DNA of 27,783 nt. It comes from a virus. The translations under genes were made by a program, and so were the position numbers. Of this stretch, positions 6,265 to 12,961 are shown one piece after another; the first letter of the stretch is position 1; each line of letters opens with the position of its first letter. The stretch spans positions 1 through 27,783 of the IMG/VR virus record IMGVR_UViG_3300022752_000310, one strand, 5' to 3'. Under the pieces are notes generated by a model. It had not been told where the DNA came from and ran no database searches. It saw nothing but the letters and a program-made list of their open reading frames with translations.

Positions 6265-8304
6265 TTAGTATGCTCCCATTATTGTCATAGTTCTTAAGTC
6301 TGGGTCTGTATCTACGGATTCATCAATCCATACATCACCGTTTGTTGGAGATGTAGGTGTGGTTGTTCCAACAAAGATTCGTTTTCCTGGGTCAGCATCT
6401 GTTACCGTAATTGGCGATACATTAACTGTACCAGTAGTTGCTGTGCTGGTACCCATACCAACAAAGTCAATGTAATCATAAGTTGTGGCTGCGCCACCAT
6501 CAATCTTGACTTGGCTACCGCCTGATGGAGCAGCAATCCACTGTAAGCCAGTTGCTGTTGTGCTGGCTACAGAAAGCAAGTAACCATTAGTTGAGGCTAC
6601 TGAAAGAATAGCCGATGTATCATTTCCAGTACCAACAATTAAATCACCCTTGGCGTTTGTGTCTAGCCCAAGAGTTACGCTGCCCGATGTTCCTCCACCT
6701 TGGAGTCCGTTGCCCGCGTTAACTGCAGTGATGTCACCAGATGAAGTAAAGACTACCCAGGCGCTACCTGAGTAGACATACATATTTCCATCTGTTGTAT
6801 TGTAATAAATTACACCCGCAGTCAAAGGGTTTCCGTCATTATCTACTGTAGGCGCAGAAGCCTTTGGTCCAAGGTATCTGTCATCAAATGAATCCCAAGC
6901 AGCCTCTGCAGATGTTGCACTAGAGGCAGCGCTTGTTGCAGAAGTGGCTGCTGCGGTTGCACTTGCTGCTGCAGAGGTAGCAGATGTTGCTGCTGCCGTA
7001 GCAGAGTTAGCAGCCGATGTAGCGCTAGTTGCTGCTGCTGATGCAGAAGCACTTGCGTTAGAAGCCTGAGCGATAGCAATAGATGCTGCGCTGTCTGCGC
7101 TTGTAGCACTTGTAGCAGCAGCAGTTGCGGAGTTTGCTGCAGCAGTTGCTGAGTTAGCAGCAGAGGTGGCAGAAGTTGCTGCAGCCGTTGCGCTGTTAGC
7201 AGCACTTGTAGCACTTGTAGAAGCAGCAGCAGCGTAGCCTGCAATCGTTGCAACAGAAGCAGCAGCAGTTGTTGCTGAAGCAGCAGCACTGGTAGCGCTG
7301 GTTGCTGCAGCAGTGGCGCTTGCAGCAGCGCTTGTAGCGCTGGTAGCAGCAGCCGTGGCTGAGGCAGCAGCCGAAGTTGCGGAGGTGGCTGCAGCAGTAG
7401 CAGAGGTTGCTGCGCTAGATGCTGAAGTAGCAGCAGCGCTTGCACTGGAGGCAGAGGCTGTTGCTGAGTTGGCTGCACTTGTTGCTGATGTGGCAGCAGC
7501 AGTGGCACTGTTAGAAGCGCTAGTTGCGCTAGTTGCAGCAGCAGCAGCACTTGCTGCAGCCTGTGCTACACCGCTTGATACGCCAGTATCAACATAATTC
7601 TTTGTTGCTGCATCTTGTGCAGATGATGGGTCGCCAAGACCAGTAATCTTGTATGTTGCAGCAAGAAGGTTTGAGCCTAGAGTCTTATTGCTTAGGGTCT
7701 GTGCTGCATCATTGATTGTTACAGTTCCACTGGTATTAGGGAATGTAATAGTTCTATTGGCTGTTGGGTCCTCAACATTAAGGGTTGTATCAAAGGCATT
7801 GGTTGTTGCGCCTTCAAACTTAAGACCATTAGCACCGATAGTTTTATTATTTAATGTCTGCTCTTTGTCAGTACCAACGATTACGCCATCACCAGTGGCA
7901 ATGCCATGAACATGGGTTTGGTTAGCAGCAGTAAGAATCGCTTGGTCAATGTCATAGCCACGGGCTGCGATGTGGTTCTGTGACTCACGGAAGTCACGAC
8001 CTGATACACCGTGACGAACTACTGCACCAGCAGAATGGGCTACAGCCTGAGTATTGTCAGCACCACGAGTTACTGTAAGAGTTGTGCTGCTACCAGAGGT
8101 AACAGTGACAACTTCTTCTTTAGAGGTATCTGGGTCAACAATCAGCGTGTATGGATATGATGTCGGGAATCCGCTAATGGATGCGACAATGAATGATGTG
8201 TTTGACTGCCCCTGCGACTGTGCGGGGATAGATGACTGTAAGGCGGTTTCTACTGCGGTTGAGGAGTAGTACCGCGCTGGTGAGCCTGGGTCGCCTGCTG
8301 CCAT
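6265..8304 (-). CDS. Main tail fibre with long Ala/Ser/Thr repeat shaft
   Basis: The 679-residue protein has an N-terminal domain (about 1-110) that probably attaches to the tail. Typical fibre motifs follow: LNNKTIGANG (151-160), QTLSNKTLGSNLL (202-214) and ITGLGDPSSAQDAATKNYVDT (about 220-240). Next is an Ala/Ser/Thr-only shaft (about 248-468) built from 14-residue units of the type ATSATSAAASATAA, then a Gly-rich beta C-terminal domain (about 475-679) with DGNMYVYSGSAWVVF. The shaft resembles the trimeric coiled segments of lambdoid side-tail-fibre proteins. It starts nine bases after the adaptor gene. The tip proteins follow directly, suggesting a multi-part fibre. Confidence 0.85.
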   Translation of the reverse strand: MAAGDPGSPARYYSSTAVETALQSSIPAQSQGQSNTSFIVASISGFPTSYPYTLIVDPDTSKEEVVTVTSGSSTTLTVTRGADNTQAVAHSAGAVVRHGVSGRDFRESQNHIAARGYDIDQAILTAANQTHVHGIATGDGVIVGTDKEQTLNNKTIGANGLKFEGATTNAFDTTLNVEDPTANRTITFPNTSGTVTINDAAQTLSNKTLGSNLLAATYKITGLGDPSSAQDAATKNYVDTGVSSGVAQAAASAAAAATSATSASNSATAAATSATSAANSATASASSASAAATSASSAATSATAAATSATSAAASATAAATSATSAAASATAAATSATSAAASATTAAASVATIAGYAAAASTSATSAANSATAAATSATSAANSATAAANSATAAATSATSADSAASIAIAQASNASASASAAATSATSAANSATAAATSATSAAASATAAATSATSAASSATSAEAAWDSFDDRYLGPKASAPTVDNDGNPLTAGVIYYNTTDGNMYVYSGSAWVVFTSSGDITAVNAGNGLQGGGTSGSVTLGLDTNAKGDLIVGTGNDTSAILSVASTNGYLLSVASTTATGLQWIAAPSGGSQVKIDGGAATTYDYIDFVGMGTSTATTGTVNVSPITVTDADPGKRIFVGTTTPTSPTNGDVWIDESVDTDPDLRTMTIMGAY
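6901..7563. repeat. Degenerate ~42-bp tandem repeats encoding the fibre shaft
   Basis: GC-rich, GCN-dominated repeats encode two-heptad (14-residue) Ala/Ser/Thr units. At the protein level adjacent units around residues 305-347 are nearly identical, while their DNA has diverged at third positions, suggesting old duplication or gene conversion rather than fresh expansion. Confidence 0.8.
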
Positions 8305-8312
8305 TTTCTACC

Positions 8313-9206
8313 TTATCTCTGATAGTGCGAACGGATTGGATATTGACGGCGTTGGTTATTCGCCACTTCGTTTAAACGCTGTTGATAAATGTTGTACAAG
8401 AATCTGGAGGCGTTCTGCCCAGAACCATTTGGGCGCACGCCATCAAGAATGTCTGCTGCTGCAGACTGAGGACCAAGGCGTGAAGGGTCCAAGAATGAAA
8501 TCATGCGGAAGGCTGCGCCATAGATGACAACATCTTCCGAATATGATGGAAAGCCTGTAACTGTTTCGTACTCTTGATTGTCGCTAGTGAGCAGCGTTGG
8601 GCGCTTGCTATAGGTGACATGTACGGTTTGTCCAGGAACAATCTCTGAGTAAACAGATAGGCTCTTTGTGGTGCTGAAAGCATCTGAGTCTGCTGTTCTA
8701 TCTAACTGCCATGCACGGGCAGGGAACCATTCCTTGGAAGGACCAACGATGGAGTAGGTAACTGATAGAACATTCTGTACTGCAGCAGGAATCTGGTATG
8801 AGTACTGTGCTGCTACATAATCAAAGTCATAAGTACCTACGGCAAATACGCTTGGGTACATAGAGTCAATGGTGTTGTTGATGGCGTTCTTAATCTCTTG
8901 TCGTGGGAACAATGGACCCATGACAACCTTAGCGTTCTCATTATGAGAAGCAGCACTTGTTCCACGCTGCGCTCTACCCCATGGGGCAAGCGTTAAAGTG
9001 TTAGCCACATTGTCTGTTGAGTTGACGAATACAATTTCGTCATCAATCTGTACATAACCACGACCAATGACTGAAGCATCGTAAACACTTAAGGTAGTTG
9101 CTGTGCTAGTGGCGTTGCCAACTAGCCATGTTGCTGGCTCTGTGTTCTCTGTATAGCCATGCAGTACAGCCTCAACACGGTCTGCTAGTTGAGAAAATGT
9201 ACTCAT
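8313..9206 (-). CDS. Head-to-tail adaptor/connector-like protein
   Basis: The 297-residue protein has an N-terminal helix (FSQLADRVEAVLHGY), then a small beta domain (about 28-95) with TTLSVYDASVIGRGYVQIDDEIVFV and APWGRAQRGTSAASH, and then a helical/beta part with PLFPRQEIKNAINNTIDSMYP and a C-terminal helix (FLYNIYQQRLNEVANNQRR). The IDDEIV..PWGR.QRGT.AA.H and FPR..I..AIN blocks are familiar from head-tail adaptor proteins of actinophages. It would join the portal ring to the tail. It overlaps the upstream gene by four bases (ATGA). An alternative is a tail tubular protein of a podovirus. Confidence 0.7.
   Translation of the reverse strand: MSTFSQLADRVEAVLHGYTENTEPATWLVGNATSTATTLSVYDASVIGRGYVQIDDEIVFVNSTDNVANTLTLAPWGRAQRGTSAASHNENAKVVMGPLFPRQEIKNAINNTIDSMYPSVFAVGTYDFDYVAAQYSYQIPAAVQNVLSVTYSIVGPSKEWFPARAWQLDRTADSDAFSTTKSLSVYSEIVPGQTVHVTYSKRPTLLTSDNQEYETVTGFPSYSEDVVIYGAAFRMISFLDPSRLGPQSAAADILDGVRPNGSGQNASRFLYNIYQQRLNEVANNQRRQYPIRSHYQR
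8370..8377. repeat. GTTTAAAC copy 2 (CGTTTAAACGCT)
   Basis: Inside the adaptor gene; on the coding strand it reads CGT TTA AAC (Arg-Leu-Asn). Extended motif GTTTAAACGC lies on the plus strand. Confidence 0.8.
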
Positions 9207-9478
9207 AGGTCAATGCTCCTTAATGCAGCCACGGCTGATAATCCAGATGTATTTGCAAGTTCATTGCAGATAGCGTTTAAACCTTTATAGTCATTTGGCT
9301 GGCGAGTAGAACTAGCCTTGTAATTGAGGGCAGCAATAAGTCCTTTGCCAGTTGTTCCAGCCCACGCATTAGCAGCGCCCTGTGGCGCATCGTAAGCCGT
9401 ATAAACGGGGTATGTACCGCCATTGGCTAGACGGTTAAGTTCTCCCGTAAGGGTACTTCCTGCTACTCCTGTTGCCAT
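9203..9478 (-). CDS. Small conserved phage protein of unknown function
   Basis: The 91-residue protein begins MATGVAGSTLTGELNRLANGG and ends GLSAVAALRSIDL. It is neutral, Ala/Gly-rich and probably helical at both ends, with a YKASSTRQPNDYKGLNAICNELA segment in between. Proteins of this look sit next to head-tail genes in actinobacteriophages and may be minor virion or completion proteins. No motif assigns a function. It overlaps the adaptor start by four bases and its own ATG overlaps the upstream stop (TAATG). Confidence 0.6.
   Translation of the reverse strand: MATGVAGSTLTGELNRLANGGTYPVYTAYDAPQGAANAWAGTTGKGLIAALNYKASSTRQPNDYKGLNAICNELANTSGLSAVAALRSIDL
9275..9282. repeat. GTTTAAAC copy 3 (AGCGTTTAAACC)
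   Basis: Inside the 91-residue gene; the coding strand reads GGT TTA AAC GCT (Gly-Leu-Asn-Ala). The GC extension is on the opposite side from copy 2, so the extended motif is in the minus orientation. Confidence 0.8.
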
Positions 9479-9651
9479 TACTTGCCTTTCTTCTTAGCCT
9501 TGCGAGCCACTGCAGCGTTATCTACTAGGTTCGGATACTTCCGACCCGCAGCCTTTGCACGAGCCTTGGCAGCAGCCTTCTGTGCAGAAGTAAGTCTTGT
9601 AGATGTCTTTTTTGGATTCTTCTTGTCCCAAAATGCTTTACCTTTCACCAT
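9478..9651 (-). CDS. Small highly basic protein
   Basis: I choose the ATG at 9651, which overlaps the end of the upstream gene by seven bases and follows AAGGTGAA; the longer frame to 9669 would need a TTG start. The 57-residue product (MVKGKAFWDKKNPKKTSTRL... AGRKYPNLVDNAAVARKAKK) is rich in Lys, Arg and Ala. The segment QKAAAKARAKAAGRKYPNLVDN resembles short basic phage proteins that often sit beside the next upstream gene. DNA or RNA binding is plausible from charge only. Confidence 0.7.
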   Translation of the reverse strand: MVKGKAFWDKKNPKKTSTRLTSAQKAAAKARAKAAGRKYPNLVDNAAVARKAKKKGK

Positions 9652-9920
9652 TTCACCTTGTCTGCCCAATACGCTGCGCTCATCTTGCCTTTGGCAATGT
9701 TCTTTGCGTGGCGTGCTTTAAATGACTTTTGGCGTTTTGTTGGCTGTCTATCGCCAGTTACGCCCTGCTGACCAAAACGGATGGTCTTAACTTGGCTGCC
9801 TTCTTTCGCAACCACAACATGTGATTTAGTTGGGTGGCTTGGCGTGCGCTTTGGTTTATTAAAACCAGATACGCCAGCCCGCGCTAGGCGCGGGTCGCGC
9901 TTACTTCTTTTTTCCGCCAC
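9645..9920 (-). CDS. Conserved basic phage protein (ends SAAYWADKVKW)
   Basis: The 91-residue protein starts with GTG and contains GFNKPKRTPSHPTKSHVVVAKE, KTIRFGQQGVTGDR, KSFKARHAKNIAKGKMSAAYWADKVKW. These blocks form a strongly conserved family seen in many unrelated phages; I do not know an established function. It is very basic, with invariant-looking aromatic and His residues, so nucleic-acid or virion binding is possible. It overlaps the 60-residue gene upstream by 20 bases and the 57-residue gene downstream by seven, an unusually compressed arrangement. The ribosome site is weak, so coupling is likely. Confidence 0.7.
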   Translation of the reverse strand: MAEKRSKRDPRLARAGVSGFNKPKRTPSHPTKSHVVVAKEGSQVKTIRFGQQGVTGDRQPTKRQKSFKARHAKNIAKGKMSAAYWADKVKW

Positions 9921-10083
9921 GCTTTGCAGCCTTCTTCTTTGCCATTCCTGCTTCGCTCATAGCGATAGCAACGGCTTGCTTCTTGGACTTAACAACGGGT
10001 CCACCCTTACCTGAGTGAAGGGTTCCACGCTTGTACTCGCCCATTACTTTGCCAACTTTCTTGGCTGCTGCTTTCTTCTTCAT
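9901..10083 (-). CDS. Small basic DUF6496-like protein
   Basis: The 60-residue protein reads MKKKAAAKKVGKVMGEYKRG then TLHSGKGGPVVKSKKQAVAI and AMSEAGMAKKK. The pattern VM.EYKRG.L.SG..G.VVK..KQA.AI..SEA matches the small domain family I know as DUF6496, found in phages and bacteria without a proven role. Lys-rich tails flank the domain on both sides. Its ATG shares a base with the upstream stop (TAATG). With its two downstream neighbours it forms a trio of overlapping basic genes. Confidence 0.75.
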   Translation of the reverse strand: MKKKAAAKKVGKVMGEYKRGTLHSGKGGPVVKSKKQAVAIAMSEAGMAKKKAAKRGGKKK

Positions 10084-10256
10084 TAGTCGTAATCCTCCAT
10101 GTCATCTTCTTCCATCTTGGACATAGGGGTTTCGCCAATACGGATAATTGGTTTGTTGTAAATGGCTACATTAGGAGCCTTTGGTAGTTCTGTTGGGGTT
10201 CTGCCACCTACACCGTAGGGGGTAACAGTTCCGAAGCAGTTGCACTCAACGCACAT
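10083..10256 (-). CDS. 57-residue protein with N-terminal CxxCxC and acidic tail
   Basis: This gene is short and packed with single-base overlaps on both sides (TAATG at each end), which supports it. The product starts MCVECNCFGTVTPYGVGG, has a middle RTPTELPKAPNVAIYNKPII and ends in an acidic tail (SKMEEDDMEDYD). The three cysteines in the first seven residues could bind a metal. It sits between a very acidic 29-residue gene and a very basic 60-residue gene. Function is unknown. Confidence 0.7.
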   Translation of the reverse strand: MCVECNCFGTVTPYGVGGRTPTELPKAPNVAIYNKPIIRIGETPMSKMEEDDMEDYD

Positions 10257-10345
10257 TATTCTTCCTCATCTTCGTAAATGTCCTCATCTTCTATGGTGGG
10301 AGAGGGCAGTCCCCACATCGGTTCTGGAACGATAGGTTCAGTCAT
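10256..10345 (-). CDS. 29-residue acidic micro-protein
   Basis: An open frame starting MTEPIVPEPMWGLPSPTIED and ending EDIYEDEEE overlaps the upstream gene end by eight bases and ends with a TAATG overlap to the next gene. An ATG one codon earlier (10348) is also possible. It is so short that only its exact fit between two genes supports it. The product is almost entirely acidic and proline-rich and probably unstructured. Confidence 0.55.
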   Translation of the reverse strand: MTEPIVPEPMWGLPSPTIEDEDIYEDEEE

Positions 10346-10592
10346 CATCTTCATCTTCCAGCATCCGTTTAATCTCATCCTCAGAAGGTGCTTTGTAACT
10401 CACCCAACTTGGATAAGAACTCTTTTCCATTACAAAAGACAAGGCTAATTCGGAACTAAAGCCTGCTTTAATTAGGGACCTGTAATACTCGTTAAGCCAA
10501 ATACAGTACATTTCTAGTTCTGTATATGACTCATCTTTGACTGTACGCACGCGCTTTGGCGCTGCTTTCTTGCGTGGTTTGCGAGCAGCCAT
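10338..10592 (-). CDS. Small conserved actinophage-like protein
   Basis: The 84-residue protein has a basic N-terminal tail (MAARKPRKKAAPKRVRTVKD), a helical core with LEMYCIWLNEYYRSLIKAGF and SSELALSFVMEKSSYPSWV, and a strongly acidic tail (EDEIKRMLEDEDDD). The core LE.YC.WLNE.Y.SL.KAGFS..LAL..... is familiar from short proteins just downstream of actinophage capsid genes. No function is known to me. GGGAGGAAT precedes the start, a good ribosome site, so this gene probably starts its own translation. Confidence 0.65.
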   Translation of the reverse strand: MAARKPRKKAAPKRVRTVKDESYTELEMYCIWLNEYYRSLIKAGFSSELALSFVMEKSSYPSWVSYKAPSEDEIKRMLEDEDDD

Positions 10593-10601
10593 TATTCCTC
10601 C

Positions 10602-10853
10602 CTATGCTCCGTATGCCTTACCTGTTTCGTTTGAAATTCTTACTGCTTCTTGAACCTTCTTCATGCTGGTTCCTGCGGGCTGTATGCCCTGAGAGCGGGC
10701 ATCTCTATATGCCTGCAATTCTTTATCCCACTTGCGAGATGAAACCTGTAGGTTTGAATTGGCATCGCCAGTGTTCATAGTCAAGGTGCTGACCTTGCAG
10801 CCAAAGCAACCTTCTACAAATTCTGGGTGGGTCTGCTGTTGATGTAGGCTCAT
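10602..10853 (-). CDS. Small CFGCK-type protein
   Basis: The 83-residue protein begins MSLHQQQTHPEFVEGCFGCK and continues with VSTLTMNTGDAN, a helical charged segment (SSRKWDKELQAYRDARSQGI) and QPAGTSMKKVQEAVRISNETGKAY. The HPEFVEGCFGCKVSTL block with a CxxC pair recurs in actinobacteriophage proteins near the capsid gene. Metal binding through CFGC plus His is possible. It overlaps the preceding gene by four bases (ATGA). Function is unknown. Confidence 0.65.
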   Translation of the reverse strand: MSLHQQQTHPEFVEGCFGCKVSTLTMNTGDANSNLQVSSRKWDKELQAYRDARSQGIQPAGTSMKKVQEAVRISNETGKAYGA

Positions 10854-11110
10854 GCTGGTGTTATGTACTCTCCGTAGCCTTGTGCTGTTAGCGCATCGGC
10901 TGTCTGTTGTGTAATTAAGGTTGTAGTACCACCTGCGTAGTACTCCTCTGCGGTATTAGTCAATATCTGACTTGGGTATCTGTATGAGGAATATACACCG
11001 TTTAAACGCAAGACTGAGATTCCACGGGCTATCTTGTAGCGAGCAAAGAGGATGTTATCCCCTGCAGGAGTTTCATCTACCGTAGGGGTAGTGAAGTAAT
11101 ACATTGACAT
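10850..11110 (-). CDS. Small protein following the capsid gene
   Basis: The 86-residue protein starts MSMYYFTTPTVDETPAGDNI and contains LFARYKIARGISVLRLNGVYSSYRYPSQILTNTAEEYYAGG. This YFTTPTV...F..Y...RG..VL...GVY...RYP......E..Y.GG pattern is a common small protein encoded next to actinophage major capsid genes, possibly a head-completion or decoration protein. A strong ribosome site (AAGGAGGATTC) precedes the ATG. The product is compact and beta-rich. Confidence 0.65.
   Translation of the reverse strand: MSMYYFTTPTVDETPAGDNILFARYKIARGISVLRLNGVYSSYRYPSQILTNTAEEYYAGGTTTLITQQTADALTAQGYGEYITPA
11000..11007. repeat. GTTTAAAC copy 4 (CGTTTAAACGCA)
   Basis: Inside the 86-residue gene; the coding strand reads CGT TTA AAC GGT (Arg-Leu-Asn-Gly). 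Part of a longer palindrome CGTTTAAACG. Confidence 0.8.
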
Positions 11111-11138
11111 GAATCCTCCTTAATGGACTCACCGCCAA

Positions 11139-11158
11139 GCAGAGTTTCAAGGCTCTGC
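11139..11158. other. Stem-loop between capsid gene and next gene
   Basis: GCAGAG (11139-11144) pairs with CTCTGC (11153-11158) around an eight-base loop. There is no T-tract on the minus strand, so it is not a normal intrinsic terminator; it could protect or cut the capsid mRNA, or attenuate expression past the capsid gene. Confidence 0.55.
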
Positions 11159-11173
11159 CTGACAGTCAATCAA

Positions 11174-12346
11174 CTAGAGAGCAGCGATTGAAGAACCAGT
11201 TTCAATGCGATATAGCGCATCCTGACGATAGATGCTCCATCCGAGAACACCGTACCATCCGATTGGGCGGAAACGCATCAACTTATCAGTCACTGGACCG
11301 ATAACAACATTTGGCTCCTGTGAAACGGCTTCTGCCAACGCTTGCTTTCCGCAAAGGATGGTTGAGAATACGCGAGTTACTGGAGTTACAGTTACAACGG
11401 TTGTTGCTGTAACTGCTGCTGTGTTAGCGGTGTCAACAGTGATTGTGGTTGTTGAACCTGATGTTGAAAGTGCAGTAATCTTTGCACCTGAAGCGATACC
11501 AGTTCCAGCAATCTTGTCGCCAACTTCTGCACGAGTAGCGATTACTGAAGAAGAAGCAACACCAAAGGTGAAGCCTGCTGATGTACCAGCAACAGTTACT
11601 GCTGTGGTAGCAAGAGCGGTCTGGTCTGCACCTGACTTAGCAGAGTACATGCGTGGGTTTTCAATGTAGAAGGCACCTTCGTATGTTCCGATGGAACCAG
11701 CAAACAAGTTGCCGAGTGAAGCATCGGTGTGTAGGTGCGACTCACGCCAGCCAACCGAGCCAGTTTCGGCGCGGAGGTCGTGTGAAACTTCTGGGTGAAT
11801 ACCAACCCAGTAGAGGCTGCCTGCACGAGGAACAGCCTTGTTTGAGCGAAGTTTAGCAACAGCCTTGCGAAGGTCAGCAGAATCAATGGTGTCTGATGCT
11901 GTGATGGTCGCTGTGGATGTGCGGGTTCCGCCGTAGATAACATTGGTGCCTGCGACAAGGACATTCTGTGCCACTGTGTCAAGAGAGTCAGCCATGTTGT
12001 AAGCGATGATGTCTGCAACTGCAGGGTCAACATCTGAGAGTGAGAACAACTGTAGTTTACGGGTAACAAGTGATGCGTTGCCGTATTCGTTAAGAGTTAC
12101 GGAAACTGTGTCAACATTGTTAAGTGCAACTGCATCTACATCTGTTGTTTCAGATAGCGTAGAAGTCGCTGCTGCCAAGTCGTTGTAGAGTGAGAATACA
12201 ACGGAGTTGCCTGGCATAGCCTGTTGTACAGGCTTCTTATCCGCAACAGCACGAATCATCGGCTGAGCGCGGAGGGCAAATTCAACATAACGGTCATACG
12301 CTGTCTTTACTAGACCAGCGAGAGCCGAGGTGTCGGTATATGCCAT
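11174..12346 (-). CDS. Major capsid protein, N4-gp56-like, with inserted beta domain
   Basis: The 390-residue protein has the features of N4-gp56-type capsid proteins: an N-terminal helix with a basic segment (LVKTAYDRYVEFALRAQPMI), GNSVVFSLYNDL (46-57), a VSVTLNEYGNASLVTRKL strand/loop (81-98), a helical core (AVADIIAYNMADSLDTVAQN) and a final beta region (GWYGVLGWSIYRQDALYRIE). Residues about 238-324 look inserted: a Thr/Ala/Val-rich beta segment with VGDKIAGTGIASGAKITAL, a pattern typical of repeat domains in phage structural proteins. The start has an excellent ribosome site (AGGAGGTGA). The gene follows the scaffold. It is my best capsid candidate; the exact family should be treated as likely rather than certain. 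Confidence 0.8.
   Translation of the reverse strand: MAYTDTSALAGLVKTAYDRYVEFALRAQPMIRAVADKKPVQQAMPGNSVVFSLYNDLAAATSTLSETTDVDAVALNNVDTVSVTLNEYGNASLVTRKLQLFSLSDVDPAVADIIAYNMADSLDTVAQNVLVAGTNVIYGGTRTSTATITASDTIDSADLRKAVAKLRSNKAVPRAGSLYWVGIHPEVSHDLRAETGSVGWRESHLHTDASLGNLFAGSIGTYEGAFYIENPRMYSAKSGADQTALATTAVTVAGTSAGFTFGVASSSVIATRAEVGDKIAGTGIASGAKITALSTSGSTTTITVDTANTAAVTATTVVTVTPVTRVFSTILCGKQALAEAVSQEPNVVIGPVTDKLMRFRPIGWYGVLGWSIYRQDALYRIETGSSIAAL
11375..11635 (-). other. Region encoding the inserted beta domain of the capsid protein
   Basis: This stretch encodes residues about 238-324 of the capsid protein, low in charge and rich in Thr, Ala, Val, Ser and Gly, with the VGDKIAGTGIASGA motif. The capsid fold appears to resume at VFSTILCGKQALAEAV. 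Boundaries are by eye. Confidence 0.55.
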
Positions 12347-12386
12347 GTGGGTTCACCTCCTGGTGATTGGTTGATGTATGGGTTGT

Positions 12387-12839
12387 TTAATTCAAACCAA
12401 GGAGTGCGTCTAAATCCTCTTTAGTTTTGGCTCCAGCAATCTTTGCAAACGCATCTTCATCTACATCTGGCGCAGTGCCAGTTGCAGCGATGTTATTGAT
12501 TCTTGCTTGTGCCATAACTTCTGGATTCTTTGCTGCAGGCTTTTCCTCAGATGGAGTTTGGATTCCAAATACATCGCCATATTCATTCACCCAGTTAGTG
12601 ATTGCCTCCTCAGAGGAATCAATATCTTGTGGGATAAATGCTGCAATCTTTGGGTTTAATCCCTTAGCCTGTAGTACATCCTTGACAGTACGCTGACGGG
12701 TCTGAGTTTTCAGACCGCTCAACTCCTGTTCTAGTTCTTTTGCACGCTTTTCAAGCGCACGGTTTACTTTGCGGAGTTGTCCGACAACATCTGTAGTAGT
12801 GTCGTCATCTTCGTCATCGTATTCGTAATTGGTAGCCAT
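12387..12839 (-). CDS. Capsid scaffolding protein
   Basis: The 150-residue protein has an acidic N terminus (YEYDDEDDDTTTD), a coiled coil (about 18-52, VNRALEKRAKELEQELSGL), and VKDVLQAKGLNPKIAAFIPQDIDSSEEAITNWVNEYGDVFG, a block I recognise from actinophage scaffolding proteins; the tail DLDALLGLN is helical. It would guide capsid assembly and then leave or be degraded. It lies directly before the capsid gene, the expected place, with 40 bases between them holding the capsid ribosome site. GGGAGATAGGT precedes its ATG. Confidence 0.8.
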   Translation of the reverse strand: MATNYEYDDEDDDTTTDVVGQLRKVNRALEKRAKELEQELSGLKTQTRQRTVKDVLQAKGLNPKIAAFIPQDIDSSEEAITNWVNEYGDVFGIQTPSEEKPAAKNPEVMAQARINNIAATGTAPDVDEDAFAKIAGAKTKEDLDALLGLN

Positions 12840-12961
12840 CTACCTATCTCCCTTTGTTTTAGTTGTATTCGCAATCCACAATGCAATTCGGGGAAACTAC
12901 ATTGGCTATTGCTTCCAGACTTATACGCCCCCCTGGGCTGGTCGGTCAGGGTGGGGATTCT
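12840..12961. other. Largest gap inside the late operon
   Basis: About 120 bases separate the internal virion genes from scaffold and capsid, while almost all other junctions are overlaps. It has a C/G-run (CCCCCC near 12928-12935) and AT-rich stretches next to the scaffold start. I see no clear terminator or a well-spaced -35/-10 pair, but this is the natural place for a capsid promoter or an mRNA processing site. Confidence 0.3.

Noticed and set aside
6843-7550. 235-residue Leu/Gln-rich minus-strand frame
   Set aside because: It is the shifted reading of the GCN repeats in the fibre shaft; composition is extreme and it lies fully within a clear gene.
7313-7597. Ala/Val/Glu plus-strand frame
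   Set aside because: Antisense shadow of the same shaft repeats with no ribosome site.
11596-12069. 157-residue minus-strand frame
   Set aside because: A shifted frame fully inside the capsid gene, with a low-complexity Leu/Gln/Thr translation.
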